NCBI RefSeq assembly: GCF_018260555.1
Contig: NZ_JAGLBB010000028.1
Coordinates: 1-37,720 of the forward strand
Source of the DNA: Deinococcus sp.
GTDB lineage: Bacteria; Deinococcota; Deinococci; Deinococcales; Deinococcaceae
Reading direction: 5' to 3'
Length of the DNA: 37,720 nucleotides
The translations under genes were made by a program, and so were the position numbers. The notes beneath the pieces are model-generated. The model saw only the letters and a program-made list of their open reading frames with translations, did no database searches and was not told where the DNA came from. Shown here piece by piece: positions 26,298 through 35,478 of this stretch (the first letter of the stretch is position 1; each line of letters starts with the position of its first letter).

Positions 26298-27356
26298 ATG
26301 AGCGACGCCGCACCCGAGCGCATCCAGAAGTGCTCCCGCCTCTTCCAGATCGCGGCGCTGCTGCGAGAACAGCACGCCACCGTCCGCGACATCACCCGGC
26401 ACCTGTATCCCACCGCGCCCGTGCAGGGTAGAGGCTGGAGCGCCATTGAACGCAGCATCCAGCGGGACCTCGACGACCTCGAACTGCTCGAACCGGATTT
26501 CCGGCGACTGGGCGGCCGTCCACCCCGGTACTGCATCGACACCCACCGCACCAGCCTCCACCCCGTCCAGACCCTGATCCTGCACGCCGCCGCCCGCCTC
26601 ACCTACCACCGGGCCAGCGGCCAGAAAATCCATCACGCCGCCGCCCTGAACACCCTGACCACCTGGCTGCCTCCGCACCTGCAGAGCGTCATGCAGCGCA
26701 GCGTCAGTGACCTCGGAGACCGCCGCACCCGCAGCCGCGAGGACCTGAACCTCGAACACGCCGCGACCGCCTGGCTGGGCGCGCACCCCCTGCGCTTCGA
26801 GTACCGCAAACCCGGCGGCAGCGGCGCGTGGCGCACCAACGTCGTCCAGCCGTACCTGATCGAGGCGCACCCGCAGAACCTCGACCTGTACCTGATCGGC
26901 CTGGAAACCACCTTCCACGGCGACGTCCGCACCTTCAAGTTCTCCCGCATGCGCAGCCTACAGGTCATGCAGAACGACACCTACACCATTCCCGACACCT
27001 TCGACCCCCGGGCCTTCTTTCACTCCGCCTGGGGTGTCGTCGGTTCGCAGGACACGCCGCCCGAAACGATTCACCTGCGCTTTCACGCCGAGGCGGCCTA
27101 CCGGATCCTCGAAGGCGGCTACGCGCACCTGAGCGAACCCCTCCTGAACCGCGACGGGAGCGTCGATGTGACCGTCACCGCCCCGGTAGACAGCAGCGGC
27201 CTGCCCCGCGAAGTCATCCCCTGGATTCTGAGCTTCGGGCCGCGCGTGAACGTCCTGGGCCCCGACCACATCCGCGCGCACTGGCTGAGCGAACTACAGG
27301 CCGCCGCTTTGCATGCGACCCCAACTGACCCGCCCGTGGGAGGGGTTCCGGCGTGA
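26298..27356 (+). CDS. WYL-domain transcriptional regulator next to the cas operon
   Basis: The 352-residue protein starts at ATG 26298. Residues about 10-75 resemble a winged HTH of the DeoR/YafY type (RLFQIAALLREQHATVRDIT, then AIERSIQRDLDDLELLEPDF). The WYL domain follows (about 160-235: RFEYRKPGGSGAWRTNVVQP, QNLDLYLIGLE, TFKFSRMRSLQVM). A C-terminal WCX-like region follows (ETIHLRFHAEAAYRILEGGY). WYL proteins are known regulators of CRISPR-Cas and other defence loci and are thought to bind nucleic acid or nucleotide ligands. It precedes cas3 by 64 bases on the same strand, so control of the cas genes is the natural inference. Whether it activates or represses cannot be read from sequence. 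Confidence 0.88.
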   Translation: MSDAAPERIQKCSRLFQIAALLREQHATVRDITRHLYPTAPVQGRGWSAIERSIQRDLDDLELLEPDFRRLGGRPPRYCIDTHRTSLHPVQTLILHAAARLTYHRASGQKIHHAAALNTLTTWLPPHLQSVMQRSVSDLGDRRTRSREDLNLEHAATAWLGAHPLRFEYRKPGGSGAWRTNVVQPYLIEAHPQNLDLYLIGLETTFHGDVRTFKFSRMRSLQVMQNDTYTIPDTFDPRAFFHSAWGVVGSQDTPPETIHLRFHAEAAYRILEGGYAHLSEPLLNRDGSVDVTVTAPVDSSGLPREVIPWILSFGPRVNVLGPDHIRAHWLSELQAAALHATPTDPPVGGVPA

Positions 27357-27420
27357 GCGCCCACATGCACGAAGGCCGGCGCGGGCCAGACGACGCGGCG
27401 CTGCAAGAGGAGAGACTGGA

Positions 27421-29730
27421 ATGACCGTCTATTACGGCCACACCAACCCCAACGACCCGCCACACGACAGGTCGCGCTGGCAACTGATGAAAGACCACGC
27501 ACTGAACGTGGCCGACCGTGCCAGACAGAACGCCGAGGCGTTCGGAGAGGGCCCACGCGCCGCACTGGCAGGGCAACTGCATGACCTGGGCAAGTACGGC
27601 CAACTGTTCCAGAAGCGCCTGGAAGGCAAGGAACGCGGACTCGATCACTGGTCTGTGGGAGCATTTTTCGCCAAGCATCATTACCGTGATGCAGCGCTGG
27701 CACTGGTCATTCAAGGACACCATATCGGCCTACAGCAGGGAAACAAGGAGACCCTTGATGAATTCACGCTGGAACGCCTCGGGTCCAGTCATCCCCTGGA
27801 ACTGCGTCTGACTGAGGCCGAACCCGACGTAACGAATTACAAACTCCTTCTGGGTCGGCTCATGGCAGACGGCGTCACGCCGGTGGGGGTCAGAAAACCA
27901 GCGCTGCGAAGCGGGCAAGGGGCAGGCGACATGCTCGACACCCGCATGCTGTTCTCCGCACTGGTGGACGCCGACTACCTGGACACCGAGGACGCCATGC
28001 GGCTGGACGGCACGCCTCCCCGGCCCACGAACGAGCGCCTGGACGCCGCCCGCGCCCTGATTGCTCTTGAGGCCAGACTGACCGGGTTGGGGGCGAATAC
28101 GGACGTTCCAGAAGAGACGCGCCAGCTTCGTGCGGACCTCATGCAGGCCTGCCGGAAAGCTGGACGGTCGGCGGATCGCCTGTGGACACTGACCGCCCCG
28201 ACCGGCAGTGGCAAGACGCTCGCCATGCTACTGTTCGCGCTGAACAGGGCAGCAGCCACGCAGTCGTCCGCTCAGCCCATCCGGCGCATCGTGGTGGTGC
28301 TGCCCTTCCTGAGCATCCTTGACCAGACCGCCCAGGAGTACCGCAGCCTGTTCAGCGCCGCCGGATTTCCGCCTGAATTCGTTCTGGAACACCACAGCCT
28401 CGCCGGACTCCGCAGTGATGAAAGCCAGGGTGGTCAGGATGACGGCGAGGCCCGCCAGCCGGGACCGGACGCCCGGCTGTTCGTTCAGAACTGGGACGCA
28501 CCAGTCGTCATCACGACCAGCGTGCAACTTCTCGAAAGTCTGCACGCCAGTAAGCCAGGTGCCTGCCGCAAATTGCACCGCCTGGCCCACAGCGTCATCC
28601 TGATGGACGAGGTTCAGACGCTGCCTGCCGCGCTGGCCGTCCCTACCCTTAAAACCCTGTCACGCCTGACCAGCGAGAAATACGGTGCGGTCGTGGTCAT
28701 GGCAACCGCCACGCAACCCGCCTTCGACACCCTGGGCAGCGCAGTGCTGGAAGCGGGCCTGAACGACGGCTGGCAGCCCCGTGAGATGGCCCCGCCCAGC
28801 CTGCGGCTGTTCGAGCGTTCCCGACGCGTGACGCCCGTGTGGCACCTGGACGGGGGTGTCGAGTGGAGCACCGTGCAGGACTGGCTGCGCGCCGAACCGC
28901 AGGTGCTGTGCATCGTGAACATGCGAAGGCACGCGCTGGAACTCGTTCGGGCTCTGGACGGCACACCCGGACTGCGCCACATGTCCACCTACCTGTGCCC
29001 CGCGCACAGGCGCAAGATCCTCGCGGGAATCCACGCCGACCTGAAGGACGGGACCGACGTTCGTGTGATCGCCACCCAGTGCGTCGAGGCAGGCGTGGAC
29101 CTGGACTTCCCGACGGTCGTTCGTGCCCTGGGGCCACTGGACTCCATCGCGCAGGCCGCCGGACGCTGCAACCGCCACAAGAAACGCCCCAGCGGGGAAC
29201 TCCGCGTGTTCCTGCCAGCCGACGAGCAGTACCCCACGCCCGCCTACCGCAGGGCCGCGCAGGTTGCCCTGACCATGTACCGCGCGGGTGGCCTGAACCT
29301 CGACGACCCCGCCACATTTCGCCGCTTTTACGAGCAACTCTGGCAGTACGAATCCACCCACCTTGAGGCCTTGGATCAGGCGATCCGGCGGCAGGACTAC
29401 CCCGAAGTGGCCGCGCTGTACCGCCTGATCGACAACGACAGCGTGAACGTCGTCGTGCCCTACGGCGAAGGCCGGGCCCTCATCAGTGAAGCCCGCCAGG
29501 ACGGCATCGACCGCCACTGGATGAAACGGGCGCAGCTGTACACCGTCTCCGTCTTCCGTGGACGCGACGGCACCCTGCCCGCGCACCTGGAACCCGTGAA
29601 CTACCGCCCCAGAGGAGGTGGCCCGCCCCAACCCGCGCCCGACTGGTATCTGGCACACGACGGTTCGTACGACGAGCAGATGTTCGGCTACCTGCCCGAC
29701 GGTGGGAGCGCCGATCCGTTCAATCAATAG
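27421..29730 (+). CDS. cas3: Cas3 helicase-nuclease, type I-C
   Basis: Cas3 is recruited by the Cascade complex to unwind and cut target DNA. The ATG at 27421 follows GAGGAG; an upstream in-frame start lacks such a site. The 769-residue chain has the HD nuclease first: H26 (KDHALNVADRA), H54-D55 (AGQLHDLGKYG) and H100-H101 (IQGHHIG). The SF2 helicase has Walker A TAPTGSGKT (Lys 265), DEVQ at about 396-399 in place of DEAH, as is usual in this group, VVMATATQPAF (motif III) and SIAQAAGRCNRHK (motif VI). All catalytic positions appear intact. It is the first gene of a compact cas operon; cas5c begins 8 bases after its stop with an AGGAGG site. Confidence 0.97.
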   Translation: MTVYYGHTNPNDPPHDRSRWQLMKDHALNVADRARQNAEAFGEGPRAALAGQLHDLGKYGQLFQKRLEGKERGLDHWSVGAFFAKHHYRDAALALVIQGHHIGLQQGNKETLDEFTLERLGSSHPLELRLTEAEPDVTNYKLLLGRLMADGVTPVGVRKPALRSGQGAGDMLDTRMLFSALVDADYLDTEDAMRLDGTPPRPTNERLDAARALIALEARLTGLGANTDVPEETRQLRADLMQACRKAGRSADRLWTLTAPTGSGKTLAMLLFALNRAAATQSSAQPIRRIVVVLPFLSILDQTAQEYRSLFSAAGFPPEFVLEHHSLAGLRSDESQGGQDDGEARQPGPDARLFVQNWDAPVVITTSVQLLESLHASKPGACRKLHRLAHSVILMDEVQTLPAALAVPTLKTLSRLTSEKYGAVVVMATATQPAFDTLGSAVLEAGLNDGWQPREMAPPSLRLFERSRRVTPVWHLDGGVEWSTVQDWLRAEPQVLCIVNMRRHALELVRALDGTPGLRHMSTYLCPAHRRKILAGIHADLKDGTDVRVIATQCVEAGVDLDFPTVVRALGPLDSIAQAAGRCNRHKKRPSGELRVFLPADEQYPTPAYRRAAQVALTMYRAGGLNLDDPATFRRFYEQLWQYESTHLEALDQAIRRQDYPEVAALYRLIDNDSVNVVVPYGEGRALISEARQDGIDRHWMKRAQLYTVSVFRGRDGTLPAHLEPVNYRPRGGGPPQPAPDWYLAHDGSYDEQMFGYLPDGGSADPFNQ

Positions 29731-29738
29731 GAGGCCCG

Positions 29739-30491
29739 ATGACAAAGGAACGCAGCCCCGGTCAAACGTTCACGCTGGAAATCTGGGGAGATTACGGGTG
29801 TTTCACCCGCCCCGAACTGAAAGTCGAGCGCTTCAGTTACCCGTGCATCACACCCAGCGCCGCGCGGAACATCTTCGACGCCATCTACCTGGAATTCGAT
29901 AAGGAGACGAAGAAACCCGCGCACCGCTGGGAAATCACGAAAATCGAGATTCTGGAACCCATCCGGTACGTCGCCCTGATGCGAAACGAGGTCAAGGAGA
30001 AAATCAGCAGCGCCAGCGTGGGCAGGTGGATGAGGAACCCGGAGGAACTGACTCCCATCTACGCGGACGGAACGAAAGACGACCTGGGAACAGATGCCAA
30101 GGGCCGCACGCAACGCCAGACGATGGCCCTGAAAAGCCCGCGTTACCGTCTCCATGGGCGCGCCGTGCTGTTCCGGGAGGACGCGGCCCTGCGGCAGAAG
30201 ATAGAACGCAGCTTCGAACGCCGCGCCTCGAAAGGCCAGTGCATCTACCAGCCGTACCTGGGCTGCCGGGAGTTCGCGGCCTCGTTCGAACTCGTGTCCG
30301 GTGCCGGGAAGCCCCCGACGAAGCACACTGAGGACATCGGCTGGATGCTGTACGACGTGTTCGACCTGTCCCGCCCCGGCTCGAACACGGACGCGCCGCG
30401 CATCAGCCTGTTCGAGGCGAACGTCGAGAACGGTGTCCTGACCGTCCCCGAGTACCACAGCCCCCTTGTTCACAAGCCGGGGGTGACCTGA
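29739..30491 (+). CDS. cas5c: Cas5c, crRNA-processing subunit of type I-C Cascade
   Basis: In type I-C systems Cas5c replaces Cas6: it cuts the repeat transcript and caps the crRNA 5' handle. The 250-residue product opens FTLEIWGDYGCFTRPELKVE and RFSYPCITPSAARNIFDAIY, the typical glycine-/aromatic-rich RAMP start of Cas5c. It continues with QRQTMALKSPRYRLHGRAVL and YLGCREFAASFELV. The start has AGGAGG upstream. The stop overlaps the cas8c start by one base (TGATG). No cas6 is present in the window, consistent with this role. Confidence 0.95.
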   Translation: MTKERSPGQTFTLEIWGDYGCFTRPELKVERFSYPCITPSAARNIFDAIYLEFDKETKKPAHRWEITKIEILEPIRYVALMRNEVKEKISSASVGRWMRNPEELTPIYADGTKDDLGTDAKGRTQRQTMALKSPRYRLHGRAVLFREDAALRQKIERSFERRASKGQCIYQPYLGCREFAASFELVSGAGKPPTKHTEDIGWMLYDVFDLSRPGSNTDAPRISLFEANVENGVLTVPEYHSPLVHKPGVT

Positions 30492-32476
30492 TGCTCGCGG
30501 CCCTGGTGCGCCAGGCGCAGCACGCGGGCTTGACTGTGGAGCCCGGCTTTGCCCCGAAGGACATCCGCTGGATCGCCCAGGTGTCTGGGGGCAAATTGAC
30601 CGGAGTTATCGGTAACGGAAGAACAGGCATCAGTTACCCGCGTTGCCCGGAGATGAGCCACCCGGAACTGATGGCCCTGCCCAGGGTGCTGGGGAAGCCG
30701 CAGGCCGCGCACTTCCTGGCGGACACTTGCGGTGTGGTGGCACTCCTGCCTGCCCTGGACCGCGACGGCAACGCGAGAACGGACGACCGGAGTCAGGCGG
30801 AGCTGGCAAAGTTCGTCGAGAAGCACCCGAGCTACCTGGAACTGCTGCGGAGGGCCTCGGCGGACATCCCCGAGTTGACTGACCTGCTGAATGTCCTGAC
30901 CCAAGAGACCCAGTTGGCGTTCCTGCGTGCCGAACTGGCGCGCAACAGGGCCAAGTCCACCGATAAACTCAGCTTCTCCGTGGGCGGCACCGACCTGCTG
31001 GGAGGTGACCTGTGGCATGCGTGGTGGCGCCGCTTCCGGCGCGAGGCTTTCGGGCGCCAGAGCACCACGGACGGCGGGGGAATGCTGGATTTCACCTCGG
31101 GCCAACCGGTCACGCCCGCCCACACCCACCCCAAACTGACCAAGCTGGGCGTGGGCGCCATCGCCATGGGGGCCTCGCTTGTCGGTTACGACAAGGAAGC
31201 GTTCGGATCGTACGGCCTGAACGCAGGCGAGAACGGCGCCGTCTCCGCGGAGAACGCCGCCGCGTACCGCGCCGCGCTGGAAAACCTGCTGGTACGCGCG
31301 CCCATCCTCGGTCAGATGAAGGTGGCCGCGTGGTTCGACCACCGGCAGCTTGAGGGCCAGGCGCTCATGGCCGCGATCGAGGACCCCGCCAGTCTCGGCG
31401 AGGATGTGCTGGAGGCACTGAAGCTGGATGACGTGGATGAAAATGAGGTCGTGCTGGCCGCGCAGACGCCAGAGCAGCAGGAAGCGGTGGCGCAGCAGCG
31501 CGGGCAGAAACTCCTGACGGCCATCCGCCGGGGCGAGCAGCCTGAAAGTGTTACGGCACAGTACTTCGCCCTGGCGATTAGTGGCGCCTCGGGCCGCGCC
31601 ATGGTGCGTGACTGGAAGACCGGTCAGTTGGACCACCTGGCCAGTGCGGTGGTGACGTGGTTTGACGACCTGGCCATCACAAACCTGAGCGGCAAGCGGG
31701 CCAATCGGCCGAAATTCTTTTCCCTGCTGACGAACGTGCAGCGCCCAAGACAGCCGTCTACCAGCATGGACGATTACCTCAAACCCATCCGCAACCTGCA
31801 ACTGCCGCTGTGGCGGGCCGCACTGGACCCCGCCATGCCTATCCCTTTCCCGGCCGTGGCGAAAGTCATGGAAGCGCACAAATCGCACGTCATGACGGGC
31901 GCGTTCACAGAGGCGCTCGGACGCGACGGCGCCGGCGCCGAGGAGGGACGCATCTACATCCGCATGGCCATTCTGCGGGCGTATCACGTCCGCAAGGCCA
32001 GACATCAGGGAGGTTACCCCATGCACAGCAGCGTAGACCCCAAGCACCCCAGCCCCGCGTACCACTGCGGGCGGCTCATGTACCTCCTGGCAAATGTGCA
32101 GGACGCGCAGGGCGACACCATCAACGCCGGAGTGGTGCAGCGTTACTACGGCGCAGCCAGCAGCACGCCCGCCCTGGTCCTGGGCCGCCTGACCCGCCTG
32201 AGTCAACACCACCTGGCGAAAATTTCGAGGGACAAGCCGGGCCTGGCCTTCCAGCTCGAGCAGGAAATCGCGTCCGTGTGGGCCGCGCTGGGCCAGCAGC
32301 CTCCAAAGACGCTGTCACTGGAAGAACAGAGCCTGTTCGCGCTGGGTTATTACCAGCAGCTTGCTCGCAGCGTTGCCAGCCGCAAGGAAACCGCCGCGAA
32401 GAACCGGGCTGACGCTGCTCACCCTTCACCCGCCACTGCGCCCCAGGGCCTCCTCGACACTGACAAGGGAGAATGA
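30491..32476 (+). CDS. cas8c: Cas8c (Csd1), large subunit of type I-C Cascade
   Basis: Cas8c recognises the PAM and helps open the target. The 661-residue length and sequence are those of Csd1: start LAALVRQAQHAGLTVEPGF, FLADTCGVVALLPALD, YLELLRRASADIPELTDLLN, ISGASGRAMVRDWKTGQLDH and GRLMYLLANVQDAQGDTIN. In I-C systems an internal start inside cas8c often makes a separate Cas11 small subunit; there is no separate cas11 here, and the C-terminal ~120 residues (from about GRLMYLLANVQ) would be the place to look. It overlaps cas7c by 4 bases. Confidence 0.95.
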   Translation: MLAALVRQAQHAGLTVEPGFAPKDIRWIAQVSGGKLTGVIGNGRTGISYPRCPEMSHPELMALPRVLGKPQAAHFLADTCGVVALLPALDRDGNARTDDRSQAELAKFVEKHPSYLELLRRASADIPELTDLLNVLTQETQLAFLRAELARNRAKSTDKLSFSVGGTDLLGGDLWHAWWRRFRREAFGRQSTTDGGGMLDFTSGQPVTPAHTHPKLTKLGVGAIAMGASLVGYDKEAFGSYGLNAGENGAVSAENAAAYRAALENLLVRAPILGQMKVAAWFDHRQLEGQALMAAIEDPASLGEDVLEALKLDDVDENEVVLAAQTPEQQEAVAQQRGQKLLTAIRRGEQPESVTAQYFALAISGASGRAMVRDWKTGQLDHLASAVVTWFDDLAITNLSGKRANRPKFFSLLTNVQRPRQPSTSMDDYLKPIRNLQLPLWRAALDPAMPIPFPAVAKVMEAHKSHVMTGAFTEALGRDGAGAEEGRIYIRMAILRAYHVRKARHQGGYPMHSSVDPKHPSPAYHCGRLMYLLANVQDAQGDTINAGVVQRYYGAASSTPALVLGRLTRLSQHHLAKISRDKPGLAFQLEQEIASVWAALGQQPPKTLSLEEQSLFALGYYQQLARSVASRKETAAKNRADAAHPSPATAPQGLLDTDKGE

Positions 32477-33465
32477 CCATGACCAACCCAAGCGATCCCA
32501 TCCGCAACCGCTACGAGTTCCTGCTGCTACTGGACGTGGAAAACGGCAACCCAAACGGTGACCCGGATAGCGGCAACGCCCCCCGCGTGGACCCGGAAGA
32601 CGGTCACGGCCTGATTTCCGATGTGGCCATCAAACGCCGAGTGCGTCACTACGTGCAGGTCGCCGGAGAGCAGATCTTCATTCAGCACGGCACGAACCTG
32701 AACCGCGAGATCTTCCGCGCCAAGCAGGAGAGTGGCGGCGCCGCCAGCAGGAAGAAGGCGGACGTGGACGCTGGACGCCGCTGGATGTGCAACAACTTCT
32801 ATGACGTGCGCACCTTCGGGGCGGTGATGAGTACCGGTGCGAATGCCGGTCAGGTACGCGGTCCTGTGCAGGTGACCTTCGCCCGTAGCGTTCATCCGGT
32901 GTTCGCCATCGAGGCCAGTATCACGCGCGGCGCCGTGGCTGAGGACATCAAGAACGCGAAGACCGTGGATGACTTCCTGAACTGGGAAGCGCAACAGGAC
33001 GAGGACAAACTTCGCACGATGGGCCGCAAGAGCCTGATCCCGTACGGATTGTTCGCGGCCAAAGGATTCGTCAGCGCCCACCTTGCCGCCGGAACGGGCT
33101 TTAGTGAGGCGGACCTGAAACTCCTACTCGAAGGCCTTCTGAACATGTACGAGCATGACCGTAGCGCCAGCAAAGGCCACATGAGCAGCCGTCGCCTGTT
33201 CGTGTTCAAGCATGTCGGTACGGACGGTGACGCGCAGCAGCGTACCCGTCAGGCCATGCTCGGCTGCGCCCCCGCACACAAGCTGCTGGACCTGGGGCAG
33301 ATGGTCAGCGTCAAGCTGATGGATGAGAGTCAACCTGCCCGCAAGTTCGCTGATTACAGCGTGCAGCTCGATCTGAGCAGGCTGCCCGCCGGTGTCGAGG
33401 TGCTGGACCTGGATACCTGGGACGCTGGGAAGTTCGAGACCGGGTGGCAATCCCGACAGGGCTAA
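32473..33465 (+). CDS. cas7c: Cas7c (Csd2), backbone subunit of type I-C Cascade
   Basis: Cas7c polymerises along the crRNA spacer. The 330-residue protein begins NRYEFLLLLDVENGNPNGDP followed by DSGNAPRVDPEDGHG and SDVAIKRRVRHYV, the hallmark Csd2 start. It continues with TFGAVMSTGANAGQVRGPVQ and HMSSRRLFVFKHV. Two ATGs in a row are possible (32473 and 32479); the first overlaps the cas8c stop as ATGA, and GGGAG lies before both. The stop is 3 bases from the cas4 GTG. Confidence 0.96.
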   Translation: MTMTNPSDPIRNRYEFLLLLDVENGNPNGDPDSGNAPRVDPEDGHGLISDVAIKRRVRHYVQVAGEQIFIQHGTNLNREIFRAKQESGGAASRKKADVDAGRRWMCNNFYDVRTFGAVMSTGANAGQVRGPVQVTFARSVHPVFAIEASITRGAVAEDIKNAKTVDDFLNWEAQQDEDKLRTMGRKSLIPYGLFAAKGFVSAHLAAGTGFSEADLKLLLEGLLNMYEHDRSASKGHMSSRRLFVFKHVGTDGDAQQRTRQAMLGCAPAHKLLDLGQMVSVKLMDESQPARKFADYSVQLDLSRLPAGVEVLDLDTWDAGKFETGWQSRQG

Positions 33466-33468
33466 GCC

Positions 33469-34122
33469 GTGACCGACGACCCCATCCCCCTGTCAGGACT
33501 GACGCATTACGCGTACTGCCCGCGCCGCTTCGCACTGGTGCATATCGAAGGTGAATGGGCCGAGAACGCGTACACCACGCGTGGTCAGCAGCAGCACCAA
33601 CGGGTGCATGGTGGGGGAACAGAGGAACGGGACGGCGTGAAAACGCTGCGTTCCCTTCCTCTCGTCTCGCGTGAACATGGGTTTGCCGGAGTGGCGGACG
33701 TGGTGGAAATCCAGCGGGATGGCCAGTCGGATGGTCGGTCGGGTGGAGCGCCACGGCCCGTCGAGTACAAATCCAGCAAGGCCCCGAAAACGCACAAACT
33801 CGGCAAGTTCGCCGAGGAGGTGCAGCTGTGCGCGCAGGCCCTGTGCCTGGAGGAGATGTGGACCACGGCCATCCCCGCCGGGTTCATCTACCACGCCGGG
33901 AGTCACAGGCGCCGCGAGGTGCCGTTCACGTCTGAGCTGCGCGCCGCTGTCCTGGCCGCCCGTGACGGCGTGCGCGACCTGCTCCGCGACCGCGTGCTGC
34001 CACCCCCCGCTGCGGATGACCGCTGCCGCCTGTGCAGCCTGTTCGACGAGTGCGAACCCTTTGCGCCCCGCGCCTTCCCGCCCGGCTACGACCCGTTCAG
34101 CACCACCCTGGAGGACCGGTGA
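33469..34122 (+). CDS. cas4: Cas4 nuclease for spacer acquisition
   Basis: Cas4 trims pre-spacers and helps select the PAM together with Cas1-Cas2. The GTG start gives 217 residues. The iron-sulphur cysteines are C17 in YAYCPRRFAL and a C-terminal cluster in RCRLCSLFDEC. The RecB-type nuclease motifs are visible as GFAGVADVVEI and PVEYKSSKA. The insert GQSDGRSGGAPRPV is Gly/Ser-rich and probably a loop. The TGA overlaps the cas1 GTG (GTGA). Confidence 0.95.
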   Translation: MTDDPIPLSGLTHYAYCPRRFALVHIEGEWAENAYTTRGQQQHQRVHGGGTEERDGVKTLRSLPLVSREHGFAGVADVVEIQRDGQSDGRSGGAPRPVEYKSSKAPKTHKLGKFAEEVQLCAQALCLEEMWTTAIPAGFIYHAGSHRRREVPFTSELRAAVLAARDGVRDLLRDRVLPPPAADDRCRLCSLFDECEPFAPRAFPPGYDPFSTTLEDR

Positions 34123-35147
34123 GGCAACTCCTGAACACCCTGTACGTGCAGACGCAAGGCAGCTACCTGCACCTGGACACCGACAACATCCGCGTGGATG
34201 TGGACCGCCAGCGCAAAGCTATGATTCCCCTGCATCACGTCGAGGGGATCGCCGTATTCGGAAACGTCCTGCTCTCCCCGTACCTGATTCACCGCCTGGC
34301 CCGCGAGCACAAACCCGTCACGTGGCTCACGGAATTCGGGCGCTTCATGGCCCGCACCGAAACGCCCGTGAGCGGCAACGTCCTGCTGCGGACCGCGCAG
34401 CACGCTGCTGCCTGCGATCCCGCCCGGACGCTGGCCGTGGCGCGCTTCGTGGCCGCCGGGAAACTCCAGAACCAGAAAACCACCCTGATGCGCGCCGCCC
34501 GTGAGGCGCAAGACAACGACCCGGACCTACTCCGCAAGGCCGCCAGGGACATCAACGCCCAGATCGGCGCACTCCCCCTGACCGGCACCGTCGACGAGGT
34601 TCGCGGCGTCGAGGGGGGGGCTGCGCGCACGTACTGGGAAGTCTTCCCGCTGATGCTGCGCGCGCACCGGGACTTCTTCTGGTTAACGGAACGCACCCGC
34701 CGCCCAGCCCGTGATCCCATCAACTCCCTGCTGAACTTCGTGTACACCGTCCTCGCCAACGACTGCGCCAGCGCCGCGCAGAGCGTCGGTCTGGACCCGC
34801 AGGTAGGATTCCTGCACGCCCTGCGCCCCGGACGGGCTAGCCTCGCCCTGGACCTGATGGAGGAACTGCGGCCCGCCACCGCCGACCGCGCCATCCTGAC
34901 GCTCATCAACCGCCAGCAACTCACGCCCCGCGACTTCACGCAGCACGAAGGCGGAGCCGTGACCATCACCGAGGACGCGCGGCGCACCATCCTCGCCCAC
35001 CTCACCGACCGCCGCAAGGAGGAAGTCACGCACCCACTGACCGCCCGGAAAACCCCGCTGGGCCTGATCCCGCACGTGCAAGCACGCCTGATGGCGCAGC
35101 ACCTGCGCGGTGACCGTGCCCACTACCCGCCGTACCTGCACCGGTGA
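34119..35147 (+). CDS. cas1: Cas1 integrase, type I-C
   Basis: Cas1 inserts new spacers at the leader end of the array. The GTG at 34119 is chosen because it overlaps the cas4 stop by 4 bases and gives a normal N-terminus (RQLLNTLYVQTQGSYLHLD); an in-frame ATG at 34032 would read through cas4. The 342-residue length suits type I-C. Metal-binding residues are in EVRGVEGGAARTYW (Glu), VGFLHALRPGRASLALDLME (His, Asp/Glu) and nearby. NSLLNFVYTVLANDCASAA is the conserved helical core. The stop overlaps the cas2 GTG (GTGA). Confidence 0.96.
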   Translation: MRQLLNTLYVQTQGSYLHLDTDNIRVDVDRQRKAMIPLHHVEGIAVFGNVLLSPYLIHRLAREHKPVTWLTEFGRFMARTETPVSGNVLLRTAQHAAACDPARTLAVARFVAAGKLQNQKTTLMRAAREAQDNDPDLLRKAARDINAQIGALPLTGTVDEVRGVEGGAARTYWEVFPLMLRAHRDFFWLTERTRRPARDPINSLLNFVYTVLANDCASAAQSVGLDPQVGFLHALRPGRASLALDLMEELRPATADRAILTLINRQQLTPRDFTQHEGGAVTITEDARRTILAHLTDRRKEEVTHPLTARKTPLGLIPHVQARLMAQHLRGDRAHYPPYLHR

Positions 35148-35437
35148 TCGACCTGCTCGTGTGCTACGACGTCGCCACCACGACGGAGGGGGGGCGGCGA
35201 CGCCTGCGGCGCGTGGCGAAGGTCTGCGTGGCGCACGGTCAACGCGTGCAGAACAGCGTATTCGAGGTCAGCGTGACCGACACGCAACTGCTGACGCTGC
35301 GGCAGAAACTGCTGGACATTCTGGACCCCACCGAGGACAGCGTCCGCCTCTACCGCCTCCGGCAACCGCGCGACCATTTCGTGGAAGCCTATGGCCGTGA
35401 CCAGTATGTGAACTTCAGTGACCCCCTGATCCTGTAA
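35144..35437 (+). CDS. cas2: Cas2 adaptation protein
   Basis: Cas2 is the dimeric partner that bridges Cas1 dimers. The 97-residue chain begins MIDLLVCYDVATTTEGGRRR with the conserved strand and Asp, followed by RVQNSVFEVSVTDTQLLTLR and SVRLYRL. The GTG start overlaps cas1. It is the last cas gene, and a strong hairpin follows its stop by two bases. Confidence 0.96.
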   Translation: MIDLLVCYDVATTTEGGRRRLRRVAKVCVAHGQRVQNSVFEVSVTDTQLLTLRQKLLDILDPTEDSVRLYRLRQPRDHFVEAYGRDQYVNFSDPLIL

Positions 35438-35439
35438 AC

Positions 35440-35478
35440 GCGAACCCCCCGCACACACGAAAACCCCGGGGGGTTCGC
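35440..35478 (+). terminator. Strong hairpin between cas2 and the CRISPR leader
   Basis: GCGAACCCCCC (35440-35450) and GGGGGGTTCGC (35468-35478) form a perfect 11-bp stem with a 17-base loop, starting two bases after the cas2 stop. There is no T-run, so it may stop polymerase inefficiently or protect the cas mRNA end. Either way it would separate cas expression from array transcription. Confidence 0.6.

Noticed and set aside
35144..35437. Absence of cas6 taken as a broken system
   Set aside because: Type I-C systems normally lack cas6 because Cas5c processes the repeat RNA; the operon is complete.
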